NCBI GenBank assembly: GCA_034509755.1
Contig: CM067550.1
Location: forward strand, 861,001 to 925,000
Reading direction: 5' to 3'
Source: Anisodus tanguticus
Lineage: Eukaryota; Streptophyta; Magnoliopsida; Solanales; Solanaceae
DNA length: 64,000 bases
This document shows positions 23,186 to 35,800 of this stretch, in pieces. The position numbers and the translations under genes were made by a program. The notes below the pieces were generated by a model that searched no databases, was not told the DNA's origin, and saw only the letters and a program-made list of their open reading frames with translations. The stretch's first letter is position 1. Each line of letters starts with the position of its first letter.

Positions 23186-24949
23186 CTCAAAAATGTGCGT
23201 TCAGCAAGACTGACTACTCAGGCTGTAGAGTATGACTGAAAGCCTTTGTTTTGCAAGAAATGTATCAAATATGGGCATGTGTAGAATGGAGAATAAGAAG
23301 GATCCACCATCTGCTAAGAATGTGCAGGGAGCCCAGAAGCAACCAGTGCAGAATAGGGGAGCTCAGAGGGGGAAAAGTACCTCAAACATGGCAATCCAAG
23401 CACCCTATTCCTACTTAACAGCTAGCAGCAGTGCCTAATGTTGTCACTGAGATGGCTTCAACTAGTGGCACTACAAAGGCAGCACATGACCTATGAAGCA
23501 ATTGAATCCCAAACCTTTTGAGGTATATGGTACCACTCCTAGTAAAGTTCCAGATAATAGATCATCACCACAGAGCTCAGCTATAGTCCAACAAAATCCT
23601 GCCTCAACACAGGTTACCAGTGTGCTGAAAACTTTGAATAAATATGCTATACTTACAAGGGATAAAGGAGGGGAGATGAGGATTGATAAACCATCTGAGG
23701 GGGGAGGGCAATTACTGCTCAATGAATTGGCTTGTTTGGAATGTGAGAGGGTTGAATAGACCCTCTAAACAAGGAGAAATGGGAAACTACTTGAGGAAGA
23801 ATAAAATAATTTTTGCTGGTTTGCTGGAGACTAAAGTTAAAGAAAATAAGTTCATGACTAGTATAAATAAAGTTGCTAGGGGCTGGAGTTTTGCAAACAA
23901 CTATTCTTTTGAAGCAAATGGTAGAATCTGGCTATTATGGCAAGTTGTTGATGTGTGTGTCAACATTCTTGAGGTTCATGGTCAGTATATTCATTGTGAT
24001 GTTAGTTACTGATAGGCACTCTGATTTTCATAGTGCTGTTACAGTGGTATATGTGAGCACATGTAGTGTGGAGAGGAAAGTTCTTTGGGCTGGTTCGACT
24101 AGAATAGGAAGTACAATGCTTGATCCATGATGCATCTATGGAGATTTTAATACCCCTTTACTACCTGAAGACAGAACTGGAGGACATGTTACAGATAGTG
24201 AGACAAGGGAGTTCCAGCAGGTTATAGATGCACTTACTTTAGCTGACATGAAAGCAACTGGCAGATTTTTACGTGGACAAACAGACATGTATGGAGTAGG
24301 ATCGATAGAGCTATATGTAATGAGCATATGGGAATGTGACTGCACAATTTAGAGAATTTTTTTTATCTGATCATTCCCCCATACACATGGAAGTTACAAT
24401 GCCTGCTGGACAAAACAGGAAGCCTTTCAGGTTCTTGAGTGTACTAGCAGATGATGACCAATTTCTCCATATAGTGGCACAATGTTGGGGTCAAAATGTT
24501 TAAGCTAACTATCTGTTCCACATATGGAGTAAGTTGAAGATGTGTAAAGAACCCTTAAAGCAACTTAAAAGAGATGGGCTTGGAAGTATTGACACAAGAG
24601 TGGAGGAAGCTAGAGGAGAACTGGAGGCTATACAAATACAAATGACTTCTCAACACAATCAAGAACTGATAGTTAAGGAGAAGAAAGCACAACACGGGTT
24701 GAATAAATGATTGACTATACAGGAGAGCGTTCTGAGGTAAAAATCCAAAGCACACTGGATATTAGATGGGGATGGGAACAATAGATATTTTTTCAATTAT
24801 ATGAAGGCAAGGGCCAGCTCAAACAATAACTCGGTACTTAAAGATGATAGTGAAAACCTGCTGCATAAGCAAGCTGATATAGAGGAGTTCCTCAAGTTCT
24901 ATAGGGGTCTGATGGATGCAGCCGCTGAGAGCTTACCTAGCATTGATAT

Positions 24950-25068
24950 TGTTAAGAGTCCCACATCGGATATGGAATGGAAACGTGAACTCCTTATATG
25001 GACTTGGACAATCCTCACCCTACAAGCTAGCTTTTGGGGTTGAGTTAGGCTCCATTCTTTACATGGTA
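24950..25068 (+). repeat. short LTR (plus orientation)
   Basis: TGTTAAGAGTCCC at the start and ..CATTCTTTACA at the end, followed at 25069 by TGGTATCAAGAG, a primer-binding site for initiator tRNA-Met. Confidence 0.75.
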
Positions 25069-25139
25069 TCAAGAGTCAACAATCCTTCCCGACCTAAAAC
25101 CTAATTTCAGCCACCCATTCCTGTCCTTTTCCGGCGCCG

Positions 25140-25430
25140 AACCGACCGTATACCGCCGGTATATCTCCAATATACGCTGATATACAGCTGCCCAGCACTC
25201 CAATTCTACAAACAACCTTGTATACCCCTGGTATACTGCTGATATACATCACCCTTTCCTTCTCTATCTCTCCAACAGGCCGTATACCCCTCGTACTTAG
25301 CCTATATACATTCTGTATACGACTGATATACCCTCCCTGCCACTATATAATACCCGTATACAGCCTCCCTAAGCCGTTATACACCTCGTATACGACTTTT
25401 TCTGCCTCATATACTGCCCGTATACGTTTT
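25140..25430. repeat. GTATAC-rich tract
   Basis: About 290 bp in which the word TATAC (often the palindrome GTATAC) recurs some fifteen times at spacings of roughly 10-30 bp, separated by C-rich spacers (e.g. CCGTATACCGCC, CTGTATACGAC). It lies in the 5' leader of the plus-oriented LTR, before ATGGCAGAG at 25457. It is not a simple tandem repeat because spacers differ. Confidence 0.8.
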
Positions 25431-25637
25431 CTCTCTCTCACGCTCCGGCAGCCATCATGGCAGAGAACAACCACGGATGTGGCAGTGGCCAGAGGCACAG
25501 GGGTGGCAGAGGGCGTCGGGTCTCCAAAGCACGAGTCCACTGCCCTGGCAGCAGTATGGGACCTGGGCCTTCAGTCCAAGTCCATATAAGAAGTCCATGT
25601 TTTCATTCCATATTCGATGTGGGACTCTTAACATGTA

Positions 25638-25752
25638 AAGAATGGATCTTGGGCCTAAGTCAACCCCAAAAGCTAACTTGTAGGGTGAGGATTATCCAAA
25701 TCCATATAAGGAGTCCATGTCTCCATTTCATATCCGATGCGGGACTCTTAAC
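25638..25752 (-). repeat. short LTR (minus orientation), 3' LTR of a TRIM copy
   Basis: Reverse complement reads TGTTAAGAGTCCCGCATCGG at the start and ends ..CCATTCTTTACA. A further partial LTR follows directly (25637-25568). Confidence 0.75.
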
Positions 25753-26060
25753 ACTCCCCCGCACGTCCAGACCTTGTTAACTAGAGCGTGGATAATATAA
25801 TTTGGGGCCCAACATCGGTGAACAATGAATTGGAATGGGTCTGGCTCTGATACCATGTAAAGAATGAATCTTGGGCCTACATCGGATATGGAATGGAAAC
25901 AGATATAAGTATTATGAGACATGGACCTATGGTGACTCTACAACAACAAAGAGATGCCAGTTACCAGAGAAGAAGTGAAGAATGCCCTGTTTGCAATTGA
26001 TGACAATAAGGCACATGGGATAGATGGTTTTAATGCATATTTTCTCATGAATTTTGTTAG

Positions 26061-28605
26061 CAATTCCTCATGAATATCATGTTAGCACCATTAATGGTAG
26101 CAGTTTATTCTTCATTATGATTTAAAAGAAGCACCATTTTTTTGGGAAAATGCACTTCTAAACTTGGAAATTACATAATTAAGCTTGTCACCGATCCGGA
26201 CCCACGCATAACAAAAGTTTAGTGCACCGGGCTGCCCTTTATTACCTTCATAAAGATAAAGTTGTTTTATATATCTTTTAGCCCTTTAATACTCCGGATT
26301 CTCTCTATAAATGCTATTGAAGAATTTTAAATTCCATGCAAACGATCTAGGCAATTGTTTTAATTAAATTACACATCTTTTCATCTTCTTTTCAAATACA
26401 TATTATAATTATAGAGCGCATCAAATGATGATGATGATCTATGATTAATAAAGCCAGTTTTATTTGACCAAATGATTAAGTTTTGTCAATATACTATACT
26501 AGTGAAATTATCCGCACTGTCATAAAAGTGAAATTAAAATATTAATAAGTGATTATTGCTAAAAAAAAATAGTTAACAATATCAATATTGACTTATCAAT
26601 TAAATTGACCTTTTCTCTATTCTTTAATTATAACACTATTATTTTTTTAATTATATTTTTTAAGTTGATATCAAATGAAAAAGAAAATTCAGTTCAACAA
26701 ATTTAATATCAACCAAATGACCCTCCTTATTTTTTATCATATTCACATTTCCATCTAGAAATGTCGATCTACTTTTATTTTTTATTATTATTATTTGTGA
26801 TTTTCTACTCTTCTATTTCTTATCTTTGTTTCTTTAATGTTTTTCATTTAATAATTTTCTTATGCAATCCTATTCTTCTTTATACTTAACCTAACATTAT
26901 TTTCGGTTCCTCTTACCAAATTTCATTTTCATTTCTTTACTTTATTTATCCAATTTCTCTTAAAATCAGCAATTATTGTTATTCTTCTTTAAAATAATCA
27001 AATTGAATTTCCTTTCTCCTTCTACTAATTCATTATGGGAATGCCAAAATTAATTTTTTAAAACTAAATTTTACATATATTTTTCAGATTTATGTGTCAT
27101 ATAAAATATCCAAAAATAAATTCATAAATAATTTTGCTTATAATTGATTATCTTCCTCTTCTATTTCCCACCTTTTTTATGTTTAATTTTTAATTAAAAT
27201 CTTCATATATTTTTGTAATTTATGTGTATATTGAACATTCAAAAATAACTTCATAAATAATTTAGGTTATAATTGATTATCTTCTTCTATTCCACGTTCT
27301 TTAGTAAATAAGGATCACATACCGATAACGTGCATCAACAAACGTCTTCCAATGTCTCTCAAAAATTATTAATAAGAAATCTTAACAATGATCTTGATCT
27401 TAACATGTTTTACACAAGAAAGATTATAAATTTTAGAGAGTTCATAACGTCAAAATTCTATCATCCTCCTTGTCCAACCATTTTGAAATATTTGTTGTGG
27501 TTCAGGTAGGCACCAGTTATAACTTTTAGATTTAGTTACTTTTTTCATCCAAATATTATACTCTATCTATTTCTAAATGATTCTTGATCTAATAATTATC
27601 TTAAATTATGCATATGTAATTCTTCTTTAAAACATAATTTAGTTGATTAAATAATTAAAAAAATATTTATCATAAGTTATATATCGTATTACATATTTTT
27701 CTCTTTTTTTATTTTCATATATACTCTTTAGAAATTTTCAACTTATTAACCGAATCAATTCTTCTTCACCTTTTACTAATCTTATGAAAAATTCTAAAAA
27801 TTACTTTCTACTTTGACTACTTTCTCTTACCATTGCTCAGGTCTTGATATTCCTTGTATGGTTTAAACTAATAAAAGAAAATCATTTATATCCCTTGCCA
27901 TGTTTTAAATCAAGGAAAAAAATTTGATGACAGCACTAAAATTTCATTCATCGATAAATGATGAATCAAGGTCTAAAGAAGAGCAACAATTCTTCTATTG
28001 GAGAAGAAAGTGAATAGAGAGATTTTTATTGTAGCCCAACATTTTTGCATTTTCAAATAGTAAGTTAAAACCTAACAGACGGTAGTAAAGATCTATGAAA
28101 ATATGAAAAACTTGATGACTTTTATCAACAACAAAACATGAAACTCTTGAAGACTATAATTTTACGTTTCAATAAACAACTTTCCTATAAATTAAACTGT
28201 ATTTCAAAATTACAAATTAATTTTACTCACATATACTATCATTAAGCTTATTAAACGATGATCCACATGACCACGGAAGAATATATATATACTTCTTTAA
28301 GTAGTATGCACATATACGTGCCTTCTTTTTTCTGCTTCAACTTTCGAAAACACTCTGGCCTAAAAACTCAATAAGTTAACCTCATCAATAAATAAAAGAA
28401 ACAAAATAATAAAAGTAACTAAACAGAAAGAATATTTTAGAGAATACAACATAACATAATCAAATTCCTAATAAAAATAAAGAGAAGCAAAGATAACAAT
28501 TGAAATCATTTTCTAAAGAATTCCTCCATTCACATCAAACACCCAAGCAAGTGCCATCTACTGGTGGTGACTATTACACAACAAAAATAGAGGATAACCA
28601 AGATG
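26061..28605. other. AT-rich non-coding DNA
   Basis: No gene seen. 26185-26245 is a short minus-strand SINE head fragment (GGGCAGCCCGGTGCACTAAAC on the minus strand). The rest is strongly AT-biased with many T-rich runs. Confidence 0.6.
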
Positions 28606-28623
28606 GCTCAAAACAAATTTATA

Positions 28624-28742
28624 CAACAACATATCCATCGAAATCTCACAACGTGGGGTCTGGGGAGGGTAGAGTGTACACAGACCTTACCTCTAACTTG
28701 GTAGGTAGAGCGGCTATTTCCGAGAAACCCTCTGCTCAAGAC
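28624..28742 (-). mobile_element. SINE-type insertion with perfect 18-bp target duplication
   Basis: The sequence between two identical copies of GCTCAAAACAAATTTATA (28606-28623, 28743-28760) is the SINE/RTE tail known in Solanaceae. In minus orientation it runs from the ..GGTTTCTCGGAAATAGCC.. side to the ACAACAACA/TTG tail. The perfect duplication indicates a recent insertion. Confidence 0.85.
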
Positions 28743-29286
28743 GCTCAAAACAAATTTATATGAATAAAAATTGGTGTGATTTTGAAGTATCATAAATTTG
28801 TGTACTAAATAATTGGGGGTTATGAACATGAAAGGTTTGGGGTTATGAATATTATTAATATTAATTAAGAATAGAATTTATGAAAAATAATGAGGTATGA
28901 GTTATGAAGATGACTTTTTAAAATTGAAAAATTGAAAAAAAAAATGAAGGAAAACTTCAAAAAATTTAGAAAAAAGATAAATACTTTTCTTGGCCAAAGA
29001 AATGTGTCACATCACCTTCTCTATTTCTAGTTTTATTATATATATTGATTGATACTGATATTGATTTGGAGAGCTTTAAAGATTACAACTTAAATGACAA
29101 AGATTTTACGTTATATAATCATCCGTGGAAATTCTTTATTATACTATCAGATTACATTGATAAAAACTTACAATGCAAATTACCAGATTACAAGGGGGTT
29201 AGATCATGCCGCTTAAACCTATATACACTTTGTTGCTTTGTTTTTCAGATATTAGAATATTGAGAACGTTGCAACTATACGGTTTC

Positions 29287-29400
29287 GGGTCTATCGGAAA
29301 CATTCTTTTTACCCCACAAAGCTAAAAATAAGATCTGCGTACATCATACCCTCCTCAGACACCGTTTGTGGATTAGACTGGGTATGTTGGTGTAGCAGCA
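29287..29400 (+). mobile_element. SINE/RTE tail copy with perfect 16-bp target duplication
   Basis: Flanked by GCAACTATACGGTTTC at 29271-29286 and 29401-29416. Reads from GGGTCTATCGGAAAC to CTGGGTATGTTGGTG in plus orientation. Its body is more diverged than its duplication. Confidence 0.8.
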
Positions 29401-29850
29401 GCAACTATACGGTTTCATACCTAGAAGAAAATATCCAAAGCTGTGAAAAAGATTAGTATTACATAACTTCAATCATTCAGAGGAATATTTTAGTAAATCT
29501 GTTTCCTAAAGTAGGAATATAAATATAAATATTAATATAATCTTTTCTTTCCTCTGTAATTAGTAAAAACTCAAAAGTTAAGTTAACCCTGAACAAATTA
29601 TTAATAAGCTGAAAAAGATAATCATGGATATTTATAACTTGCAACTGTTAAGCACGCAAATTAAAGGGTAACAAACAAAATTAATATGTTCCTACATATC
29701 TTTCTATTTCTTTCGAAAAACAGCATATGCTCCTATTTCTACAAAATGATCTCCAACAACTACTTCTCAGTCCCATAAAAATTGGGTTTCGTCTCTACAA
29801 TATGATGTCCAAATCATAATGCAAGAATTCTAGTAAGACTACAGAACACT

Positions 29851-32800
29851 TTAGAAATCTCGGAAACTCATTTTAGGGTCTTGTTGTTTGTTGTTTCCCC
29901 GTCCTCTTCCCCTTCCTCTTCCTCTACCTCTACCTCGCCCTCTCCTTCCATGCCTAGAAAACGATCTTCCGTGTTTCATTTCCACGAGTGAATGTAACAG
30001 CTCGTCACAAAGAATACATCCCTTATGGAGTGTAGCGCCATCATTTAAGGGCGTCGTTTTCTTGTTGAAATCGACTTCTATGATAGTTGAGTCGCATTCA
30101 GGACACTTATCCTGAGTCGTAGAAATCCGATGAGCACCTTCGGGCAAGGAAACGAGGCAATTGCACATGTTGCAGTAAAGCCTCCATTTCGGAGAGCTGA
30201 CTGGGTCGAGAACAAGGGTCCCGCTGCATTCTGGGCAGGCACAAACGCCTTGTGCAATCACGGAATGCGGACATGTGGTGTGTGGACAGAGGAAGCAAGG
30301 CATTCCAACTCCCTTTCCCAACTTGGAAGAATCTCCCGTTTTAGGAGCGCCAAAAAATGTACCTATGCCTTCAAACGGGGGACAGTTGTAGCAATAAGGA
30401 CAGAGCGGGAATGCCTTGCCTTCTGGACCGGGCATGCTACATAGTAACAGCTCAAAATTATCAAGCGGGCAAGTAAGCTCCTTGTACAGCTGAAAAAAGT
30501 AAAACAAGTTATACGTTTAGCCCGAAAATTTAGGTGAGATCATACAATAAGCGCTAACAGAAAAACAAACTGCCAACTTCTCAAATTTCACCATAAAAGG
30601 GCATATTTTAGTATAGGTTTTTTCCTTTCTAATGTTACTAGGACTGGAAGTAACTTTATAAAATAAAATGTTTACCTTGACTGTACCCTTCTGAGGTACA
30701 TAATAAACTTCCTCACATGTACCACAGTACAGTCGAGCTGGCTGAGTAGATATGTATTTCATATATCGCAAGCATTTGCCACATTTGCTGAGGAGACGTC
30801 CAGAGTCGGAAAGTGGAGAAAATTGTGCTTCAAATAATGCATCCATGTTTTCAATCTACGCCAGACACGAGGTTCAGTGGATAATTAGCATTAGATAATA
30901 CAAATTAAAGAAGAAAGAAAGCGGCAAAGCGCCATCAACCATCACATAAGAGAGATGATGTAGAACCATTTTTTTATGGATGTTTATGGTCATAACTTAA
31001 CATCTTATACCTGCTTAACAAAATAACTGAACTTCCTTCTGAATTGTTCTAGTACATGCTGCACAACCATTGAATGATCTGCTTGACCTTTAGCTACCAA
31101 AGTAATCTGGTGCTCAATGAAACTCCGTATGTCAGGCAAACAGAGATCAGAATCTATGCATTGGTAACCTCTTATCAAGCTGATACCCAGAGGAGTCGGA
31201 ACCAATCGTCGCCCAGCTTGTACCTGCATTCGAATCGGCCAAACTCAGAAGTCTAATTTCTAGTAAAAGATTGTTTAATGTCGAAGGAACGAGAAAATGA
31301 CAAAAACAGTCCCTTGTGTTTGAGGGTAGGTTCAAAATAGTCCCTTAAGTATGCACTTAACATTTTAATCCTTTAAGTTGGCCAAAAGCTAATACTTTTA
31401 GTCCCCGTCAAATATTTAACAATTTGTGATCGATAGATTTGACGGAAATAGTGGGAAAATAAATATAACCATAGTCCATATATATCAAGAAAGTCTCATC
31501 AAAACATAAGCTTTGCAATGCAAAAAATTGCACTAGACAATAAAAAGAAAGTATAAAGTAATAGCAGAAATTAACCTAAAAAGGCTACACCAATGACAAC
31601 AACATCCCCAGTATAGCCTCACAAGTGGGGTATGGGGAGGGTAGGGTGTACGTGGACCTTACCCCTACCTTTGAGGGGTAGAGAAGCTATTTCAGATAAA
31701 ACCTCAGCTCACTAAAAAACTGCACCAAACTCTAGAAATAAATAAATAATAGCAGATCCTACAAAATTATACCTCTATTGTGAGTTACCGCTAATTTCCT
31801 TTTTTTTCATAATTCCCGTCAAATGTAACAGACAAAGTTCGGTAAATATTTGACGGAGACAAAATGTGTCAAGTTTGCGGCAAACTTAAAAGGAATAAAA
31901 CTGTTAAGTGCATACTTAAGGGACTATTTAAAACCTACCCTCAAGCATAAGGTACCATTTTTGTCACTTTCTCCCAAAGGAACCATAACAGAAAGCAATA
32001 GAGAGGACAATTGGAAAACAATCTGCATATAGCAAAACCTGGACATAGTTTCGTTCGCATATGTTGTTAATATGCACAGAGATTGACGCATCTGTTCCAA
32101 TACCGTGTTTCTCCATCAAAGAGATTAGCTCACTTTCGCTGAGATAATCTGGAGGCGAAGTGTTCCCCTAAAAGTTCCAAAGCAAAACCAAGACACTGCG
32201 TTTAGTCAACTATTTCTGTTTGCTAATACAATATGTTTAGTCAATTTATAGCAAAAAGGCAGCCCGGTGCACTAAGCTCCTGCTATGCGTGGGGTCCGGG
32301 GAAGGGCCGGACCACAAGGGTCAATTGTACGCAGCCTTACCTTGCATTTCTGCAAGAAGTTGTTTTCACGGCTTGAACCGTGACCTCCTGGTCACATGAC
32401 AACAACTTTACCAGTTACTCCAAGGCTCCCCTTCAATAAAGGGCAGCCCGGTGCACTAAGCTCCCGCTATGCGCGGGGTCCGGGGAAGGGCCGGACCACA
32501 AGGGTCTATTGTATGCAGCCTTACCTCACATTTCTGCAAGAGGCTGTTTCCACCGCTTGAACCCATGACCTACTGGTCACATGGTAGCAACTTTACCAGT
32601 TACTCTAAGGCTCCCCTTCAATGTTTAGTCAATTTATAGCAAAAGAAAGAATTAAGTGTCGGGTAAAATGGATACTGAGGATTCATAACCGATCCAAATA
32701 GCTTGGAAAGGCGTAGTTGTTACATCTTAAACCAAAAGAATCATTTAATGGGACAATAAATACTACTGAAGTACAAAGACCGTCACTTTACTCCAAAGCT

Positions 32801-35800
32801 GTACAACGAATGAGAAGTTCAATTGGACGTATTATGTGATACCTCATCTAGTTCAACTTTAGAAATCTCAATTTTCTCTCCTGTAGCAAACTCAGGAAGA
32901 TTCTTCTCACTAATAGCCAGCCATGGCATAATAGAGGTGAATCCTTTGACTGTGGCAAGCTGTCCAACGCACTGAAATTGCTCACCACCACTTTCGAATT
33001 CAACTTTTATCCTGAGAACATACCGAATTTTATAAATGACTTACAAGCAACAGTCATCTATGCTTGGCACGTACTGTGCAAGTAACAAGAAAAGAAAAAC
33101 TCTAAAAGCAGGATTTTGAATCTGGATCTATAATATGAATACATAAAAGAGCTGTTTAACATGATCAAGGAAGAAATCAGGATTAGAGTTACCCTAGTTG
33201 TCGGTTAGTTTTAAAGATACGTAAATAAGCCCAAAGAACGAGGAGTTACTAATAGCCTGTTTGGCCAAGCTTTTCTAACACCAAAAGTGCTTTTTTTTCG
33301 AAGTTGAAGTGTTTGGCCAACCTTTTAGGAGAAGAAAAAGTAATTTTGAGTAGAAGGAGAAGCTGAAAAAAGTAGCTTCTTCCCAAAAGTACTTTTTAAA
33401 AGTTTGGTCAAACACTAATTGCTGCTCAAAAGTGTTTTTCAAATTGATAAGCCAAACACAACTTGCTTCTCAGCAAAAGTACTTTTTTGAAATCACTTTT
33501 CAAAATAAGCTGACTTTAGAAGCTTGGCCAAACAAGCTATAAGACGTTCATCAAGAAATAAAGATTCAACCTTCTATATTTGCAATCTGGAGAGAGAGTT
33601 CCCAGAAAATGCTGGCAGATGTACTGGTAAAGTTTCCATGCATCATTCCCCAAACTATCCTCACTCGCGGAACGCATCGGAGTTATTGGAGGATGATCGC
33701 CTGCATCAGTTCCTGCCTTTGGCTTATTATAATTTTCAGTTAACAGCTTTTGCGCGTAATTACCAAATACAGGATTATGCACCAATGCTCCCAGTGTTCC
33801 TCTGAAGTCAAAAGAAGAAGGATATGCTGTGCTTTCTGTACGTGGATAGCTGAAAGAACGGAAAATAAGAAATAAGCCAAAAAGAGAAAGGACAATTTTG
33901 TAAACTGCATTGGAAGTTTCAAGTAAAAGTTTTCAATGTGTTTGTCATACTTGTTCAATGAGATTATTTTTTTAGCATACAATTCATAAACATGTAACTT
34001 ATTTTATAGATAAAAGTTTTTGAACAAATAAAATCTCTGTACCTTGTCTGATTTTAAGTTTTAATTCTGTCTACAAAGGAATAAGGATTGCATCCCTTGG
34101 CGAGTTCTAATGAACTTTTATCTTACCAATCAAACATCATTTAACATCATCAAAATTTTCTTTTATCAAACAGTCAAAGCTGAGGTGGTGTTAATAAAAG
34201 AAAGAACAAAACGTGCACCAAGATAGTGCAAAAATACAGTAAAAAGAAAAGAAAAACATGTGAAGACTGAATTACCCTCTCTTCATTAGTCCAATAAGGG
34301 ATGTCACAAATGTTTTCTGTTGCCACTCTAAGGAAACAAAACACTACAGTCAGGAAACAGAGAAGAAAACCTGATAAAACCTTGAGTGTACAAACGCTCA
34401 GCTAATTGCATAGTCAACTGGGGACCAAAGCCCAGTGCACTTGAAGCTACCTGGAATTTGTCAAGAAAATAAGAACCAGAAGGTTTAAATCCAACGACTG
34501 TAAGAAAAAATAAATTTAAATCATAAAGAGAATCGCGTAAAGTCTCAATTGGACTTCTGAGTACGGGTTTTATAAAGATAACAAAATATAGACCCAGCCG
34601 ATGGTCTATGGAAACAGCCTCCCTACCTTGTGAAGGTAGGGGTAAGGTCTGCATACACTAGGTTTGTTGTTATTGTACAAAATACTGACCCATAGTCCCA
34701 TATACATGAAAATTCAAAAGATTGAACTTCATTTCTTGCACACATAGAGGGCATCTTATTACTTGAATCCAAAAGATGGAACTTCATTTGCACAGATGCT
34801 CCAAAAATGCCGCCACCCGTGTCGGGTCCTTCAAAATTGCTTTACTTTTGGAGGATCTGACACATTTGAAGGATCCGAGTAGCATATATAAAATACATCA
34901 ATGAAGAAAACCGAGGCAACTTTGGCATACCAAGAAAAAAGTCAGAAATCTCAGGATCTCTCAATAATCGTAAGCCGAAGTAAATTAATTGGTAGAAAGC
35001 CTAAATTACCAACCTTCAGAAGATTTACTGTGTTTAGACCAGAAGGGCGACCTTTGGATTCCAGCTTTTCTGATACACGAAGAACTCTCATAGTCCCATC
35101 CTCCATTATTCTGTTCCGAAACATCGCAGCAACCTATTTAGAAAGTATTAGCAACAGAGGCATGGACTCAATACTTCGGGACAAAACTATTGAAGTGTGT
35201 GACTATCTCATCAAAAAGCTTAAGCTGTTAGAGAGAGCATCCTTTTATTATTTAATTATATTCTCAACAAAACCTCATGATAGGTCAAAATAGGAGGAAC
35301 TCACATCAGCATCAAACAACCTGTTACGTTCCCATTCTAACTTGAGTTCATACCCCTTGTACATTATGTACGGATGCACCATCCAAAACTTTTCTGGCTT
35401 GAACATAGTGATTTGCAGGTAACGATCCACGCAGAACCCAAGCGTAGGAGTTTGACATGGCCCATAGCTGAAATTACAAATAGGAAATGTGTTCCATTTA
35501 AACCCACCAATTCCAAGAGTTCTTGCAATGGAATCATTATACTCCTTAGGACTAATCAGAACAACAAGCAAGTTCCCTTCACCAATGATTAACAGTCCAA
35601 CAACTTCAGTAATATTATAGGCCACCGCAAGATACCAATAACAGGCTTAACACAATTAAAGACTAGGCAGGTACTTGCATAATATGGCTTCAAAATGTGT
35701 GAACTAGTGTATCCCTCATACAAACTAGTAAGCTGATCAAAGTAAATGTTATCTTCAATCCTCTCACCTTTCAGTATCTTTACTCTGTCACTCAAAGATG

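Larger units (their letters stand above)
24950..25901. mobile_element. composite TRIM/LTR insertion with 5-bp target duplication
   Basis: This block interrupts LINE ORF2 and is flanked by GATAT on both sides (24945-24949 and 25902-25906). It is built from several copies of one short LTR that begins TGTTAAGAGTCCC: a plus-strand copy at 24950-25068, minus-strand copies ending at 25752 and about 25637, and terminal fragments at 25857-25901. Between the minus copies lie about 100 bp with a GGGGGAGTG purine tract and a site complementary to initiator tRNA-Met (TGGTATCAGAGC), which is the layout of a TRIM element. No protein of its own is complete. Confidence 0.75.
22440..26060 (+). pseudogene. LINE remnant (ORF1 DUF4283, endonuclease, start of RT), split by two insertions
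   Basis: ORF1 is seen at 22440-22815 as a DUF4283 RNA-binding-like domain (YHDKGFFIVKFQNSQDRDVV, IPLWIRFPKLPLNCWG). After the plastid insert it resumes at about 23190 with a CCHC-like knuckle (AVEYD.KPLFCKKCIKYGH). ORF2 begins near 23715 with the endonuclease start (NWLVWNVRGLNRPSKQ). It shows GLLETKVKE and, at about 24136, an IYGDFN segment. It continues to the linker before RT (24801-24945) and then, after a 952-bp insertion, the RT entry region at 25907-26030 (VTREEVKNALFAIDDNKAHGIDGF). Homology stops soon after, so the RT catalytic core is missing. Stops occur throughout. Confidence 0.85.

Noticed and set aside
28500..28763. A coding gene at 28500-28763
   Set aside because: Its second half is a SINE with a target duplication, and the first half has no recognisable homology.
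29888..30444. Plus-strand frames over the last TOP3B exon
   Set aside because: They mirror the RG-rich tail and zinc fingers of TOP3B; the minus frame has all domain evidence.
34730..34890. A distinct mobile element in TOP3B (CCGTGTCGGGTCCTTC region)
   Set aside because: It resembles a dispersed solanaceous repeat, but I could not find termini or target duplications to support a call.
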